From NCBI RefSeq assembly GCF_034190915.1, contig NW_026947543.1, positions 2,356,001 through 2,420,000 on the forward strand: 64,000 bases of DNA, written 5' to 3'. This DNA is from Cavia porcellus. Lineage: Eukaryota > Chordata > Mammalia > Rodentia > Caviidae. The notes beneath the pieces were generated by a model. It was not told where the DNA came from. It worked only from the letters and a program-made list of their open reading frames with translations, and searched no databases. Shown here piece after piece: positions 10,577 to 22,119 of this stretch (positions within the stretch are counted from its first letter, which is position 1; each line of letters begins with the position of its first letter). Both the position numbers and the translations under genes were made by a program.

Positions 10577-13014
10577 ATGAATATTCTTGGCCTGGTATCC
10601 CACAATATTCTCTCTGAAGGCTTCACTGCTCAGAATTTGTGGATGGAAATGCTTGCCAATCTACACATGGATGTACCTTCAATGGGATATTAAATATGCC
10701 AGGGCCTGGCAGATGACCTCTTCCATGTCCTATCCTTGAGCATACGCTTTTCCCTTGTCATGTCAGTCATTTGGCTGAGTCCTGTTCCCTAAGCTATTCA
10801 GTCAAGACTTGCTGGCATTATTCACCTGCAGCATAAGAGCTTTATGTGAAATTTCTCAGCAGAAATCCTCTGCAAGCACATAGCTTTGGATATGAGAGAC
10901 AGTGGTGGAGGTTGAATTTCAAGGGCAGATATTTGAAAACAATGAAACAAGCCCCGAATAAGATCTTTACATGTTTCCCAGATGAATATGTTTGAAAATA
11001 TGGGGGAAGATGGAGATCAAGGCTGGGAAGAGTGCATACCCATTTCAAGGTACAAAAACCAGGGAAAAACATGGGCAAGCAAGAGAGCTGGTTAATCTGA
11101 TGTAAAAATCTTTGATGATGAAAGGAAAATTATATTCTCATGATGATACAATCAGGCTGTAGAAGTGAAGTTCTCATGTGGGTTGTCCTATGTGTGGCCT
11201 TCTGCATTGGGCAGTGGATGCAGGGCAGGAGATCTTCAAATAAATGTGGTGGAACACAAAATACTGAAAAAAAAAATTCAGCCTAAATCCTGTGTATTCC
11301 TTCCCTTTGAGAACATATATGGATAATGTCCGGAGTTTCAAAAGAGAAAATGTCTATTGGGTCATGGTTTCAACAATGAAACGGTCACTTCACATAACAT
11401 TTTGAATTTTGTTTTCACAGTTGCTCATGTACCAGGCCTGAGTAAAGCAGAATGCAGAGTAAGCCTCATCAATAGTTGTGCATTCCATAAGTGGTTTTAA
11501 AACCAGTGAAACCCTTTGGACATAGTGTTTGTATTTAATTGGTTGATGGGTTTTGCAAACTGTTTGTTTTACTATTTTTAACTTTGTGAGTGAGGGAAGC
11601 CCTCACTCATAGTGATTTCGACCTCTCCAAAAGCTCTGAAGTTATTCATGTAACAGCTATTACATGCTATAAGTTTCTCCTATTAAAACTTGAAAGACTA
11701 ACAGACTCTGCTACTTTTCATCTAAATGCAGTGTTGGGCTAACTTCAGTGTTGGACTTTTTACAATTCCTTTGAAATGTGTCCTCCTCTAGTCACTGGTC
11801 GTGCTGGAATTTACTTTCTTGGGAAGACAGGATTTGAGCAAATTGACACAAGTACAGTTTGCCACTACTCTGGACACCTGGTTAAATATCGAGTTCCCTA
11901 AATGGTGTGTGTTTTACTTTGATCTCTGCACACACTTTGCTCATCCAGTTAGAACCACAGGGCTCCAGGCCATAGCGTTCCAGGCCTAAACAAGAAAATT
12001 TCCATTCCATTTTGGGAGTTCATTCGTCTCTCATAATTAATTTTTCCACAAATGTGTGCTTCAGGAGAGGCCCTGTCCAAATGTGGAGAGGCCCATTTTC
12101 ATTCACTCACTTTCAGTCTTTCTAAGATTTTCAGTTACTAGAGATTTGCCCAAACTTGCCATTGTCAAGGGACAGTGCACTTCACTTGAAACTGTGCAGT
12201 ATTACTTCATGTGTCTCCGTGGAAATTCCACCAATGGGAAACTCTTGCTGTAGTCATCTCCAAGTGTTTCTGCCTAAGAAAATATAACTAACAAAGGATG
12301 TGATTTCAAGCAGAATGAGGAAAGAGGGATTATCTTTATTTCAGTGCAGGTTGACCTTTCAAAGAAACAGTAATTCCTATCAAATAGGAGGTAAAATCTT
12401 TTGTAAAGAGACATGGACATGACACACTCAACTTTATGTCACTTTTTTTAAAACGCCAAGGGCATTTGAGAAATTCTTGGCTGCTGCATTGTTCCTTTTT
12501 GCAAATTTCTCTTAGGTAAGACACTCCAGCTTCTTCAAACCATGGTACAGTTCCTTCCATGTAAAAAACCAAAGCAAAAAACAAAATAAATTAAAACAAA
12601 CCCCCTCAAATTACATTTGAGAGCACACAATTGCTCAGCAGGCCCACTATTCAAGAAGCTAGAGGTACAGAATCCTCAGCCTTCAGCCCATGGCCTGAAG
12701 TTTTGTCTCTATCATGGCCCCTCAATTCCCTGGCATGTCCACATTAACTCATGAATCTTTACTCATTTCGTCTTCAAATGCACAGGATCCAATATATTTG
12801 AACCCTGTTCACCTGGGCTGTAATCATCCAAGGACACACCAGAGGAAGGGCAGCCACTCCCTTGCCTGGTGCCTTGGAGCTTATCAAAATAGAAATGGAC
12901 ACCTGAACAAGGGGAGCCAAAACAAAGAGAGGCATATTCCTAAAGCGTGAACCACAGAAGCTACCTATAGACCAGTAGTGGGATTTCACAAATTATGTAA
13001 GAATCTCTGTACAC

Positions 13015-13135
13015 ATGCTTGGCATGGTCCCTCATGCCTATAATCCCAGCAATCTGGGGGCTGAGGTGGATGCATCCTTGAGAGTTCCAGTCCATCTTGG
13101 GCTATGAATTTATCTCAAGGCCTCTTTCAACAACT
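13015..13135 (+). mobile_element. B1-like SINE, unit 4
   Basis: Private changes are TCCTTGAGAGTTCC and GGGCTATGAATTT. Confidence 0.72.
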
Positions 13136-13939
13136 ACATACGATGCTGTTTCCAAAAAGAGGACAATATTAAACTAGACACACTTGCTCTAGGTCCCTGG
13201 GTTCACTACATGAGTTGTGGAGTCTAAATATTCCATGCCATGAGAAAATACATTGGATTTTTAGTGAAAGGGGCATTTGCATCCCTTTTCTAAGGGTTTC
13301 CCTTTCACCATGTTACATTTGAATTCTGGGAAAACCTGCTGGTGATAAGGTATTGAGCTAGTACCTCATGTTTAGTGTTCAGGGTTATGCTGGAATGGCT
13401 GCAGACCTACTTGAAATAGCGATTGCAGACAAGTGAACCCCGAGGAAGCTGGATAGTTGAAGCAGGCACTCCAAATATTCATGCACTGCAAGGATTCACT
13501 TTCATTTTGGGTCTCATCTTCTGGTTGCTCGCTTTTAGTGCTAACTGATACTACCATGGTGGCAGTAATCCAGCAGAGACTGCATGTATGGTTTGCAGGT
13601 TTGCTTCCCAAGCCACCAGAAACTTGGCAGAACCCAAATCATTGAGGCATTTTCTTTCCTCCCTTGAAACATTTGGCTTTCTAAGTTTGATAACTGAATA
13701 GATTGGGCTAGTCACCTTTGGACCCCATATACCACAAACAGAGCTAAAGACAGAGCCAATTACTTCCCTCCACTTGTCAAAATATGTCAAATTTGCTTGA
13801 TCACCACAACTTAAAAGACAATTCTGAGGCAACTTAGAGAGGTTAATCAAATACTGCATGATTGGAATGGCTGTGGTTGTATGAGGTAGAAAGCTGCAGA
13901 GTTGGGCTGAAACTGTTCACAGAAATCCACAGGCTTGTG

Positions 13940-14424
13940 GTTGCCAGGCAACCACACTGGGCTGAGATTGGCTGAACATCCCTGTGAGGTGGATTTTAGG
14001 CTCTAGGTTTGAAAATTTAAAAGACTGGGATAGTCAAGTTTGGAACCCATAGACCTAAGACATACCAGAAGGTTTTCCAATTACTTCCCTCCACTTCGCA
14101 AAATATGTCAAATTTTCTTAATCACTACAACTGTAAAAAAATTTCTGAGGCACCATAGAGAGGCTAATCAAATACTGCATGATTGGAATGGCTGTGGTTG
14201 TATGAGGTGGAAAGCTGCAGAGTTGGGCTGAAACAGTTCACAGAAATCCACAAGCTTGTGGTTGCCAGGCAACCACAATGGGCTGTGATTGGCTGAGCAC
14301 CATTGTGAGCTAGAATTTAGGCTCTAGGAAAAAGTGTGCAGTAGGAGACCTGAGTCACAATGCTGGGTGTTGCCATGGAGACCTCAGTGGCACAGAGGAC
14401 CTTGTAGGGCAAGATTTAAAAAGG
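13940..14424 (+). promoter_or_regulatory. X-box / CCAAT / AP-1 cluster, unit 4
   Basis: X-boxes are at 13940-13952 and 14261-14273. All other boxes are intact. A 1-base loss between the second X-box and AP-1 (CTAGGAAAAAGTG in place of CTAGGATACAAGTG) shortens that spacing. Confidence 0.58.
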
Positions 14425-16860
14425 ATGAATATTCTTGGCCTGGTATCCCACAATATTCTCTCTGAAGGCTTCACTGCTCAGAATTTGTGGATGGAAATGC
14501 TTGCCAATCTACACATGGATGTACTTTCAATGGGATATTAAATATGCCAGGGCCTGGCAGATGACCTCTTCCATGTCCTATCCTTGAGCATACGCTTTTG
14601 CCTTGTCATGTCATTCATTTGGCTGAGTCCTGTTCCCTAAGCTATTCAGTCAAGACTTGCTGGCATTATGCACCTGCAGTATAAGAGCTTTCTGTGAAAT
14701 TTCTCAGCAGAAATCCTCTGCAAGCACATGGCTTTGGATATGAGAGACAGTGGTGGAAGTTGAATTTCAAGGGCAGATATTTGAAAACAATGAAACAAGC
14801 CCCGAATAAGATCTTTACATGTTTCCCAGATGAATATGTTTGGAAATATGGGGGAAGATGGAGATCAAGGCTGGGAAGAGTGCACACCCATTTCAAGGTA
14901 CAAAAACCAGGGAAAAACATGGGCAAGCAAGAGAGCTGGTTAATCTGATGTAAAAATCTTTGATGATGAAAGTAAAATTATATTCTCATGATGATATAAT
15001 CAGGCTGTAGAAGTGAAGTTCTCATGTGGGTTGTCCTATGTGTGGCCTTCTGCATTGGGCAGTGGATGCACGGCAGGAGATCTTCAAATAAATGTGGTGG
15101 AACACAAAATACTGAAAAGAATATTCAGCCTAAATCCTGTGTATTCCTTCCCTTTGAGAACATATATGGATAATGTACGAAGTTTCAAAACAGAAAATGT
15201 CTATTGGGTCATGGTTTCAACAATGAAACGGTCACTTCACATAACATTTTGAATTTTGCTTTCACAGTTGCTCATGTACCAGGCCTGAGTAAAGCAGAAT
15301 GCAGAGTAAGCCTCATCAATAGTTGTGCATTCCATAAGTGGTTTTAAAACCAGTGAAACCCTTTGGACTTAGTGTTTGTATTTAATTGGTTGATTGGTTT
15401 TGCAAATTGTTTGTTTTACTATTTTTAACTTTGTGAGTCAGGGAAGCCCTCACTCATAGTGATTTTGACCTCTCCAAAAGCTCTGAAGTTATTCATGTAA
15501 CAGCTATTACATGCTATAAGTTTCTCCTATTAAAACTTGAAAGACTAAGAGACTCTGCTACTTTTCATCTAAATGCAGTGTTGGGCTAACTTCAGTGTTG
15601 GACTTTTTACAAGTCCTTTGAAATGTGTCCTCCTCTAGTCACTGGTCGTGCTGGAATTTACTTTCTTGTGAAAACAGGATTTGAGCAAATTGACACAAGT
15701 ACAGTTTGCCACTACTCTGGACACCTGGTTAAATATCGAGTTCCCTAAATGGTGTGTGTTTTATTTGATCTCTGCTCACACTTTGCTCATCCAGTTAGAA
15801 CCACAGGGCTCCAGGCCATAGCGTTCCAGGCCTAAGCAAGAAAATTTCCATTCCGTTTTGGGAGTTCATTTGTCTCTCATAATTAATTTTTCCTCAAATG
15901 TGTGCTTCAGGAGAGGCCCTGTCCAAATGTGGAGAGGCCCATTTTCATTCACTCACTTTCAGTCTTTCTAAGAATTTCAGTTACTAGAGATTTGCCCAGA
16001 CTTGCCATTGTCAAGGGACAGTGCACTTCACTTGAAACTGTGCAGTATTACTTCATGTGTCTCCGTGGAAATTCCACCAATGGGAAACTCTTGCTGTAGT
16101 CATCTCCAAGTGTTTCTGCCTAAGAAAATATAACTAACAAAGGATGTGATTTCAAGCAGAATGAGGAAAGGAGGGATTATCTTTATTTCAGTGCAGGTTG
16201 ACCTTTCAAAGAAACAGTAATTCCTATCAAATAGGAGGTAAAATCTTTTGTAAAGAGACATGGACATGACACACTCAACTTTATGTCACTTTTTTTAAAA
16301 CGCCAAGGGCATTTGAGAAATTCTTGGCTGCTGAATTGTTCCTTTTTGCAAATTTCTCTTAGGTAAGACACTCCAGCTTCTTCAAACCATGGTACAGTTC
16401 CTTCCATGTAAAAAACCAAAGCAAAAAACAAAATAAATTAAAACAAAACCCCTCAAATTACATTTGAGAGCACACAATTGCTCAGCAGGCCCAATATTCA
16501 AGAAGCTAGAGGTACAGAATCCTCAGGCTTCAGCCCATGGCCTGAAGTTTTGTCTCTATCATGGCCCCTCAATTCCCTGGCATGTCCACATTAACTCATG
16601 AATCTTTACTCATTTCGTCTTCAAATGCACAGGATCCAATATATTTGAACCCTGTTCACCTGGGCTGTAATCATCCAAGGCACACCAGAGGAAGGGCAGC
16701 CACTCCCTTGCCTGGTGCCTTGGAGCTTATCAAAATAGAAATGGACACTTGAACAAGGGGAGCCAAAACAAAGAGAGGCATATTCCTAAAGCCTGAACCA
16801 CAGAAGCTACCTATAGACCAGTAGTGGGATTTCACAAATTATGTAAGAATCTCTGTACAC

Positions 16861-16981
16861 ATGCTTGGCATGGTCCCTCATGCCTATAATCCCAGCAATC
16901 TGGGGGCTGAGGTGGATGCATCCTTGGGAGTTCCAGTCCATCTTGGGTTACGAATTTATCTCAAGGCCTCTTTCAACAACT
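16861..16981 (+). mobile_element. B1-like SINE, unit 5
   Basis: It carries the TGGGTTACG variant of unit 3, but AACAACTACATAC rather than ATCAACTACATAC just after the element. Confidence 0.72.
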
Positions 16982-17785
16982 ACATACGATGCTGTTTCCA
17001 AAAAGAGGACAACATTAAACTAGACACACTTGGTCTAGGTCCCTGGGTTCACTACATGAGTTGTGGAGTCTAAATATTCCATGCCATGAGAAAATACCTT
17101 GGATTTTTAGTGAAAGGGGCATTTGCATCCCTTTTCTTAGGGTTTCCCTTTCACCATGTTACATTTGAATTCTGAGAAAACCTGCTGGTGATAAGGTATT
17201 GAGCTAGTACCTCATGTTTAGTGTTCAGGGTTATGCTGGAATGGCTGCAGAACTACTTGAAATAGCGATTGCAGACAAGGGAACCCCGAGGAAGCTGGAT
17301 AGTTGAAGCAGGCACTCCAAATATTCATGCACTGCAAGGATTCACTTTCATTTTGTGTCTCATCTTCTGATTGCTGGCTTTTAGTGCTAACTGATACTAC
17401 CATGGTGGCAGAAATCCAGCAGAGACTGCATGTATGGTTTGCAGGTTTGCTTCCCAAGCCACCAGAAACTTGGCAGAACCCAAATCATTGTGGCATTTTC
17501 TTTCCTCCCTTGAAACATTTGGCTTTCTAAGTTTGATAACTGAATAGACTGGGCTAGTCAGATTTGGACCCCATATACCACAAACAGAGCTAAAGACAGA
17601 GCCAATTACTTTCCTCCACTTGTCAAAATATGTCAAATTTGCTTGATCACCACAACTTCAAAGAAAATTCTGAGGCAACTTATAGAGGTGAATCAAATAC
17701 TGCATGATTGGAATGGCTGTGGTTGTATGAGGTGGAAAGCTGCAGAGTTGGGCTGAAACTGTTCACAGAAATCCACAGGCTTGTG

Positions 17786-18271
17786 GTTGCCAGGCAACCA
17801 CACTGGGCTGAGATTGGCTGAACATCCCTGTGAGGTGGATTTTAGGCTCTAGGTTTGAAAATTTAAAAGACTGGGATAGTCAAGTTTGGAACCCATAGAC
17901 CTAACACATACCAGAAGGTTTTCCAATTACTTCCCTCCACTTCTCAAAATATGTCAAATTTTCTTGATCACTACAACTGTAAAAAAATTTCTGAGGCACC
18001 ATAGAGAGGCTAATCAAATACTGCATGATTGGAATGGCTGTGGTTGTATGAGGTGGAAAGCTGCAGAGTTGGGCTGAAACAGTTCACAGAAATCCACAAG
18101 CTTGTGGTTGCCAGGCAACCACAATGGGCTGTGATTGGCTGAGCACCATTGTGAGCTGGAGTTTAGGCTCTAGGATACAAGTGTGCAGTAGGAGACCTGA
18201 GTCACAATGCTGGGTGTTGCCATGGAGACCTCAGTGGCACAGAGGACCTTGTAGGGCAAGATTTAAAAAGG
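17786..18271 (+). promoter_or_regulatory. X-box / CCAAT / AP-1 cluster, unit 5
   Basis: X-boxes are at 17786-17798 and 18107-18119. All boxes are intact and identical in order and spacing to unit 3. Confidence 0.58.
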
Positions 18272-20708
18272 ATGAATATTCTTGGCCTGGTATCCCACAA
18301 TATTCTCTCTGAAGGCTTCACTGCTCAGAATTTGTGGATGGAAATGCTTGCCAATCTACACATGGATGTACCTTCAATGGGATATTAAATATGCCAGGGC
18401 CTGGCAGATGACCTCTTCCATGTCCTATCCTTGAGCATACGCTTTTCCCTTGTCATGTCAGTCATTTGGCTGAGTCCTGTTCCCTAAGCTATTCAGTCAA
18501 GACTTGCTGGCATTATTCACCTGCAGCATAAGAGCTTTATGTGAAATATCTCAGCAGAAATCCTCTGCAAGCACATAGCTTTGGATATGAGAGACAGTGG
18601 TGGAGGTTGAATTTCAAGGGCAGATATTTGAAAACAATGAAACAAGCCCCGAATAAGATCTTTACATGTTTCCCAGATGAATATGTTTGAAAATATGGGG
18701 GAAGATGGAGATCAAGGCTGGGAAGAGTGCATACCCATTTCAAGGTACAAAAACCAGGGAAAAACATGGGCAAGCAAGAGAGCTGGTTAATCTGATGTAA
18801 AAATCTTTGATGATGAAAGGAAAATTATATTCTCATGGTGATTTATTCAGGCTGTAGCAGTGAAGTTCTCATGTTGGTTGTCCTATGTGTGGCCTTCTGC
18901 ATTGGGCAGTGGATGCAGGGCAGGAGATCTTCAAATAAATGTGGTGGAACACAAAATACTGAAAAAAAAATTCAGCCTAAATCCTGTGTATTCCTTCCCT
19001 TTGAGAACATATATGGATAATGTCCGGAGTTTCAAAAGAGAAAATGTCTATTGGGTCATGGTTTCAACAATGAAACGGTCACTTCACATAACATTTTGAA
19101 TTTTGTTTTCACAGTTGCTCATGTACCAGGCCTGAGTAAAGCAGAATGCAGAGTAAGCCTCATCAATAGTTGTGCATTCCATAAGTGGTTTTAAAACCAG
19201 TGAAACCCTTTGGACATAGTGTTTGTATTTAATTGGTTGATGGGTTTTGCAAACTGTTTGTTTTACTATTTTTAACTTTGTGAGTGAGGGAAGCCCTCAC
19301 TCATAGTGATTTCGACCTCTCCAAAAGCTCTGAAGTTATTCATGTAACAGCTATTACATGCTATAAGTTTCTCCTATTAAAACTTGAAAGACTAACAGAC
19401 TCTGCTACTTTTCATCTAAATGCAGTGTTGGGCTAACTTCAGTGTTGGACTTTTTACAATTCCTTTGAAATGTGTCCTCCTCTAGTCACTGGTCGTGCTG
19501 GAATTTACTTTCTTGGGAAGACAGGATTTGAGCAAATTGACACAAGTACAGTTTGCCACTACTCTGGACACCTGGTTAAATATCGAGTTCCCTAAATGGT
19601 GTGTGTTTTACTTTGATCTCTGCACACACTTTGCTCATCCAGTTAGAACCACAGGGCTCCAGGCCATAGCGTTCCAGGCCTAAACAAGAAAATTTCCATT
19701 CCGTTTTGGGAGTTCATTCGTCTCTCATAATTAATTTTTCCACAAATGTGTGCTTCAGGAGAGGCCCTGTCCAAATGTGGAGAGGCCCATTTTCATTCAC
19801 TCACTTTCAGTCTTTCTAAGATTTTCAGTTACTAGAGATTTGCCCAAACTAGCCATTGTCAAGGGACAGTGCACTTCACTTGAAACTGTGCAGTATTACT
19901 TCATGTGTCTCCGTGGAAATTCCACCAATGGGAAACTCTTGCTGTAGTCATCTCCAAGTGTTTCTGCCTAAGAAAATATAACTAACAAAGGATGTGGTTT
20001 CAAGCAGAATGAGGAAAGGAGGGATTATCTTTATTTCAGTGCAGGTTGACCTTTCAAAGAAACAGTAATTCCTATCAAATAGGAGGTAAAATCTTTTGTA
20101 AAGAGACATGGACATGACACACTCAACTTTATGTCACTTTTTTTAAAACGCCAAGGGCATGTGAGAAATTCTTGGCTGCTGAATTGTCCCTTTTTGCAAA
20201 TTTCTCTTAGATAAGACACTCCAGCTTCTTCAAACCATGGTACAGTTCCTTCCATGTAAAAACCAAAGCAAAAAACAAAATAAATTTAAACAAAACCCAT
20301 CAAATTACATTTGAGAGCACACAATTGCTCAGCAGGCCCACTATTCAAGAAGCTAGAGGTACAGAATCCTCAGCCTTCAGCCCATGGCCTGAAGTTTTGT
20401 ATCTATCATGGCCCCTCAATTCCCTGGCATGTCCACATTAACTCATGAATCTTTACTCAATTCCTCTTCAAATGCACAGGATCCAAAACATTTGAACCCT
20501 GTTCACCTGGCCTGTAATCATCCAAGGACACACCAGAGGAAGGGCCGCCACTCCCTTGCCTGGGGCCTTAGAGCTTATCACAATAGAAATGGACACCTGA
20601 ACAAGGGGAGCCAAAACAAAGAGAGGCATATTCCTAAAGGCTGAACCACAAAAGCTACCTATAGACCACTAGTGGGATTTCACAAATTATGTAAGAATCT
20701 CTGTACAC

Positions 20709-20829
20709 ATGCTTGGCATGGTCCCTCATGCCTATAATCCCAGCAATCTGGCGGCTGAGGTGGATGGATCCTTGGGAGTTCCAGTCCATCCTGGGCTACG
20801 AATTTATCTCAAGGCCTCTTTCAACAAAC
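20709..20829 (+). mobile_element. B1-like SINE, unit 6
   Basis: It has GGCGGCTGAGGTGGATGG and CCATCCTGGGCTACG. The CCTGGGCTAC form is nearer the B1 consensus than the GTGGGCTAC of other units. Confidence 0.74.
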
Positions 20830-21633
20830 ACATACGATGCTGTTTCCAAAAAGAGGACAACATTAAACTAGACACACTTGGTCTAGGTCCCTGGGTTCAC
20901 TACATGAGTTGTGGAGTCTAAATATTCCATGCTATGAGAAAATACCTTGGATTTTTAGTGAAAGGGGCATTTGCATCCCTTTTCTAAGGGTTTCCCTGTC
21001 ACCATGTTACATTTGAATTCTGGGAAAACCTGCTGGTGATAAGGTATTGAGCTAGTACCCCATGTTTAGTGTTCAGGGTTATGCTGGAGTGGCTGCAGAC
21101 CTCCTTGAAATAGCGATTGCAGACAAGTGAACCCCGAGGAAGCTGGATAGTTGAAGCAGGCACTCCAAATATTCATGCACTGCAAGGATTCACTTTCATT
21201 TTGGGTCTCATCTTGTGGTTGCTGGCATTTAGTGCTAACTAATACTACCATGGTGGCAGTAATCCAGCAGAGACTGCATGTATGGTTTGCAGGTTTGCTT
21301 CCCAAGCCACCAGAAACTTGGCAGAACCCAAATCATTCTGGCATTTTCTTTCCTCCCTTGAAACATTTGGCTTTCTAAGTTTGATAACTGAATAGACTGG
21401 GCTAGTCACCTTTGGACCCCATATACCACAAACAGAGCTAAAGACAGAGCCAATTACTTCCCTCCACTTGTCAAAATATGTCAAATTTGCTTGATCACCA
21501 CAACTTCAAAGAAAATTCTGAGGCAATTTAGAGAGGTTAATCAAATACTGCATGATTGGAATGTCTGTGGTTGTATGAGGAGGAAAGCTGCAGAGTTGGG
21601 CTGAAACTGTTCATAGAAATCCACAGGCTTGTG

Positions 21634-22119
21634 GTTGCCAGGCAACCACACTGGGCTGAGATTGCCTGAACATCCCTGTGAGGTGGATTTTAGGCTCTAG
21701 GTTTGAAAATTTAAAAGACTGGGATAGTCAAGTTTGGAACCCATAGACCTCAGACATACCAGAAGGTTTTCCAATTACTTCCCTCCACTTCTCAAAATAT
21801 GTCAAATTTTCTTCATCACTACAACTGTAAAAAAATTTCTCAGGGACCAGAGAGAGGCTAATCAAATACTGCATGATTGGAATGGCTGTGGTTGTATGAG
21901 GTGGAAAGCTGCAGAGTTGGGCTGAAACAGTTCACAGAAATCCACAAGCTTGTGGTTGCCAGGCAACCACAATGGGCTGTGATTGGCTGAGCACCATTGT
22001 GAGCTGGACTTTAGGCTCTTGGAAACAAGTGTGCAGTAGGAGACTTGAGTCACAATGCTGGGGGTTGCCATGGAGACCTCAGTGGCACAGAGGACCTTGT
22101 AGGGCAAGATGTAAACAGG
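21634..22119 (+). promoter_or_regulatory. X-box / CCAAT / AP-1 cluster, unit 6
   Basis: X-boxes are at 21634-21646 and 21955-21967. The first CCAAT is broken (ATTGCC) and the AT-rich box is altered (GATGTAAACAGG). TGAGTCA, the second CCAAT and the third X-box remain. Confidence 0.5.

Larger units (their letters stand above)
7698..11545 (+). repeat. Array unit 3 (family A)
   Basis: This is the closest partner of unit 5, about 7,695 bases away. Shared marks are GACTAAGAGACTC, TTTTATTTGATCTC (a 1-base deletion), CCCTTTTCTTAGGG and TCTTCTGATTGCTGGC. The recurrent 84-codon frame is broken here because TTTGGAAATA has become TTTGAAAATA, giving TGA. The TATA-like TATAAGAG is CATAAGAG. Confidence 0.95.
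11546..15392 (+). repeat. Array unit 4 (family A)
   Basis: The left half is shared with unit 6 (ATGGGTTTTGCAAACTG, GAGTGAGGGAAG, TACAATTCCTTTG). The right half, from about 13.25 kb, is shared with unit 2. It is therefore the joint between the two copies of the dimeric repeat. The recurrent 84-codon frame is open here (14694-14948). Confidence 0.95.
15393..19239 (+). repeat. Array unit 5 (family A, with a family B patch)
   Basis: It is almost the same as unit 3 over most of its length. Near its right end, 18838-18876, the sequence switches to family B bases (TCATGGTGATTTATTCAGG, GTAGCAG, CATGTTGG) and then returns to A. The 84-codon frame is closed by TGA, as in unit 3. Confidence 0.95.
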
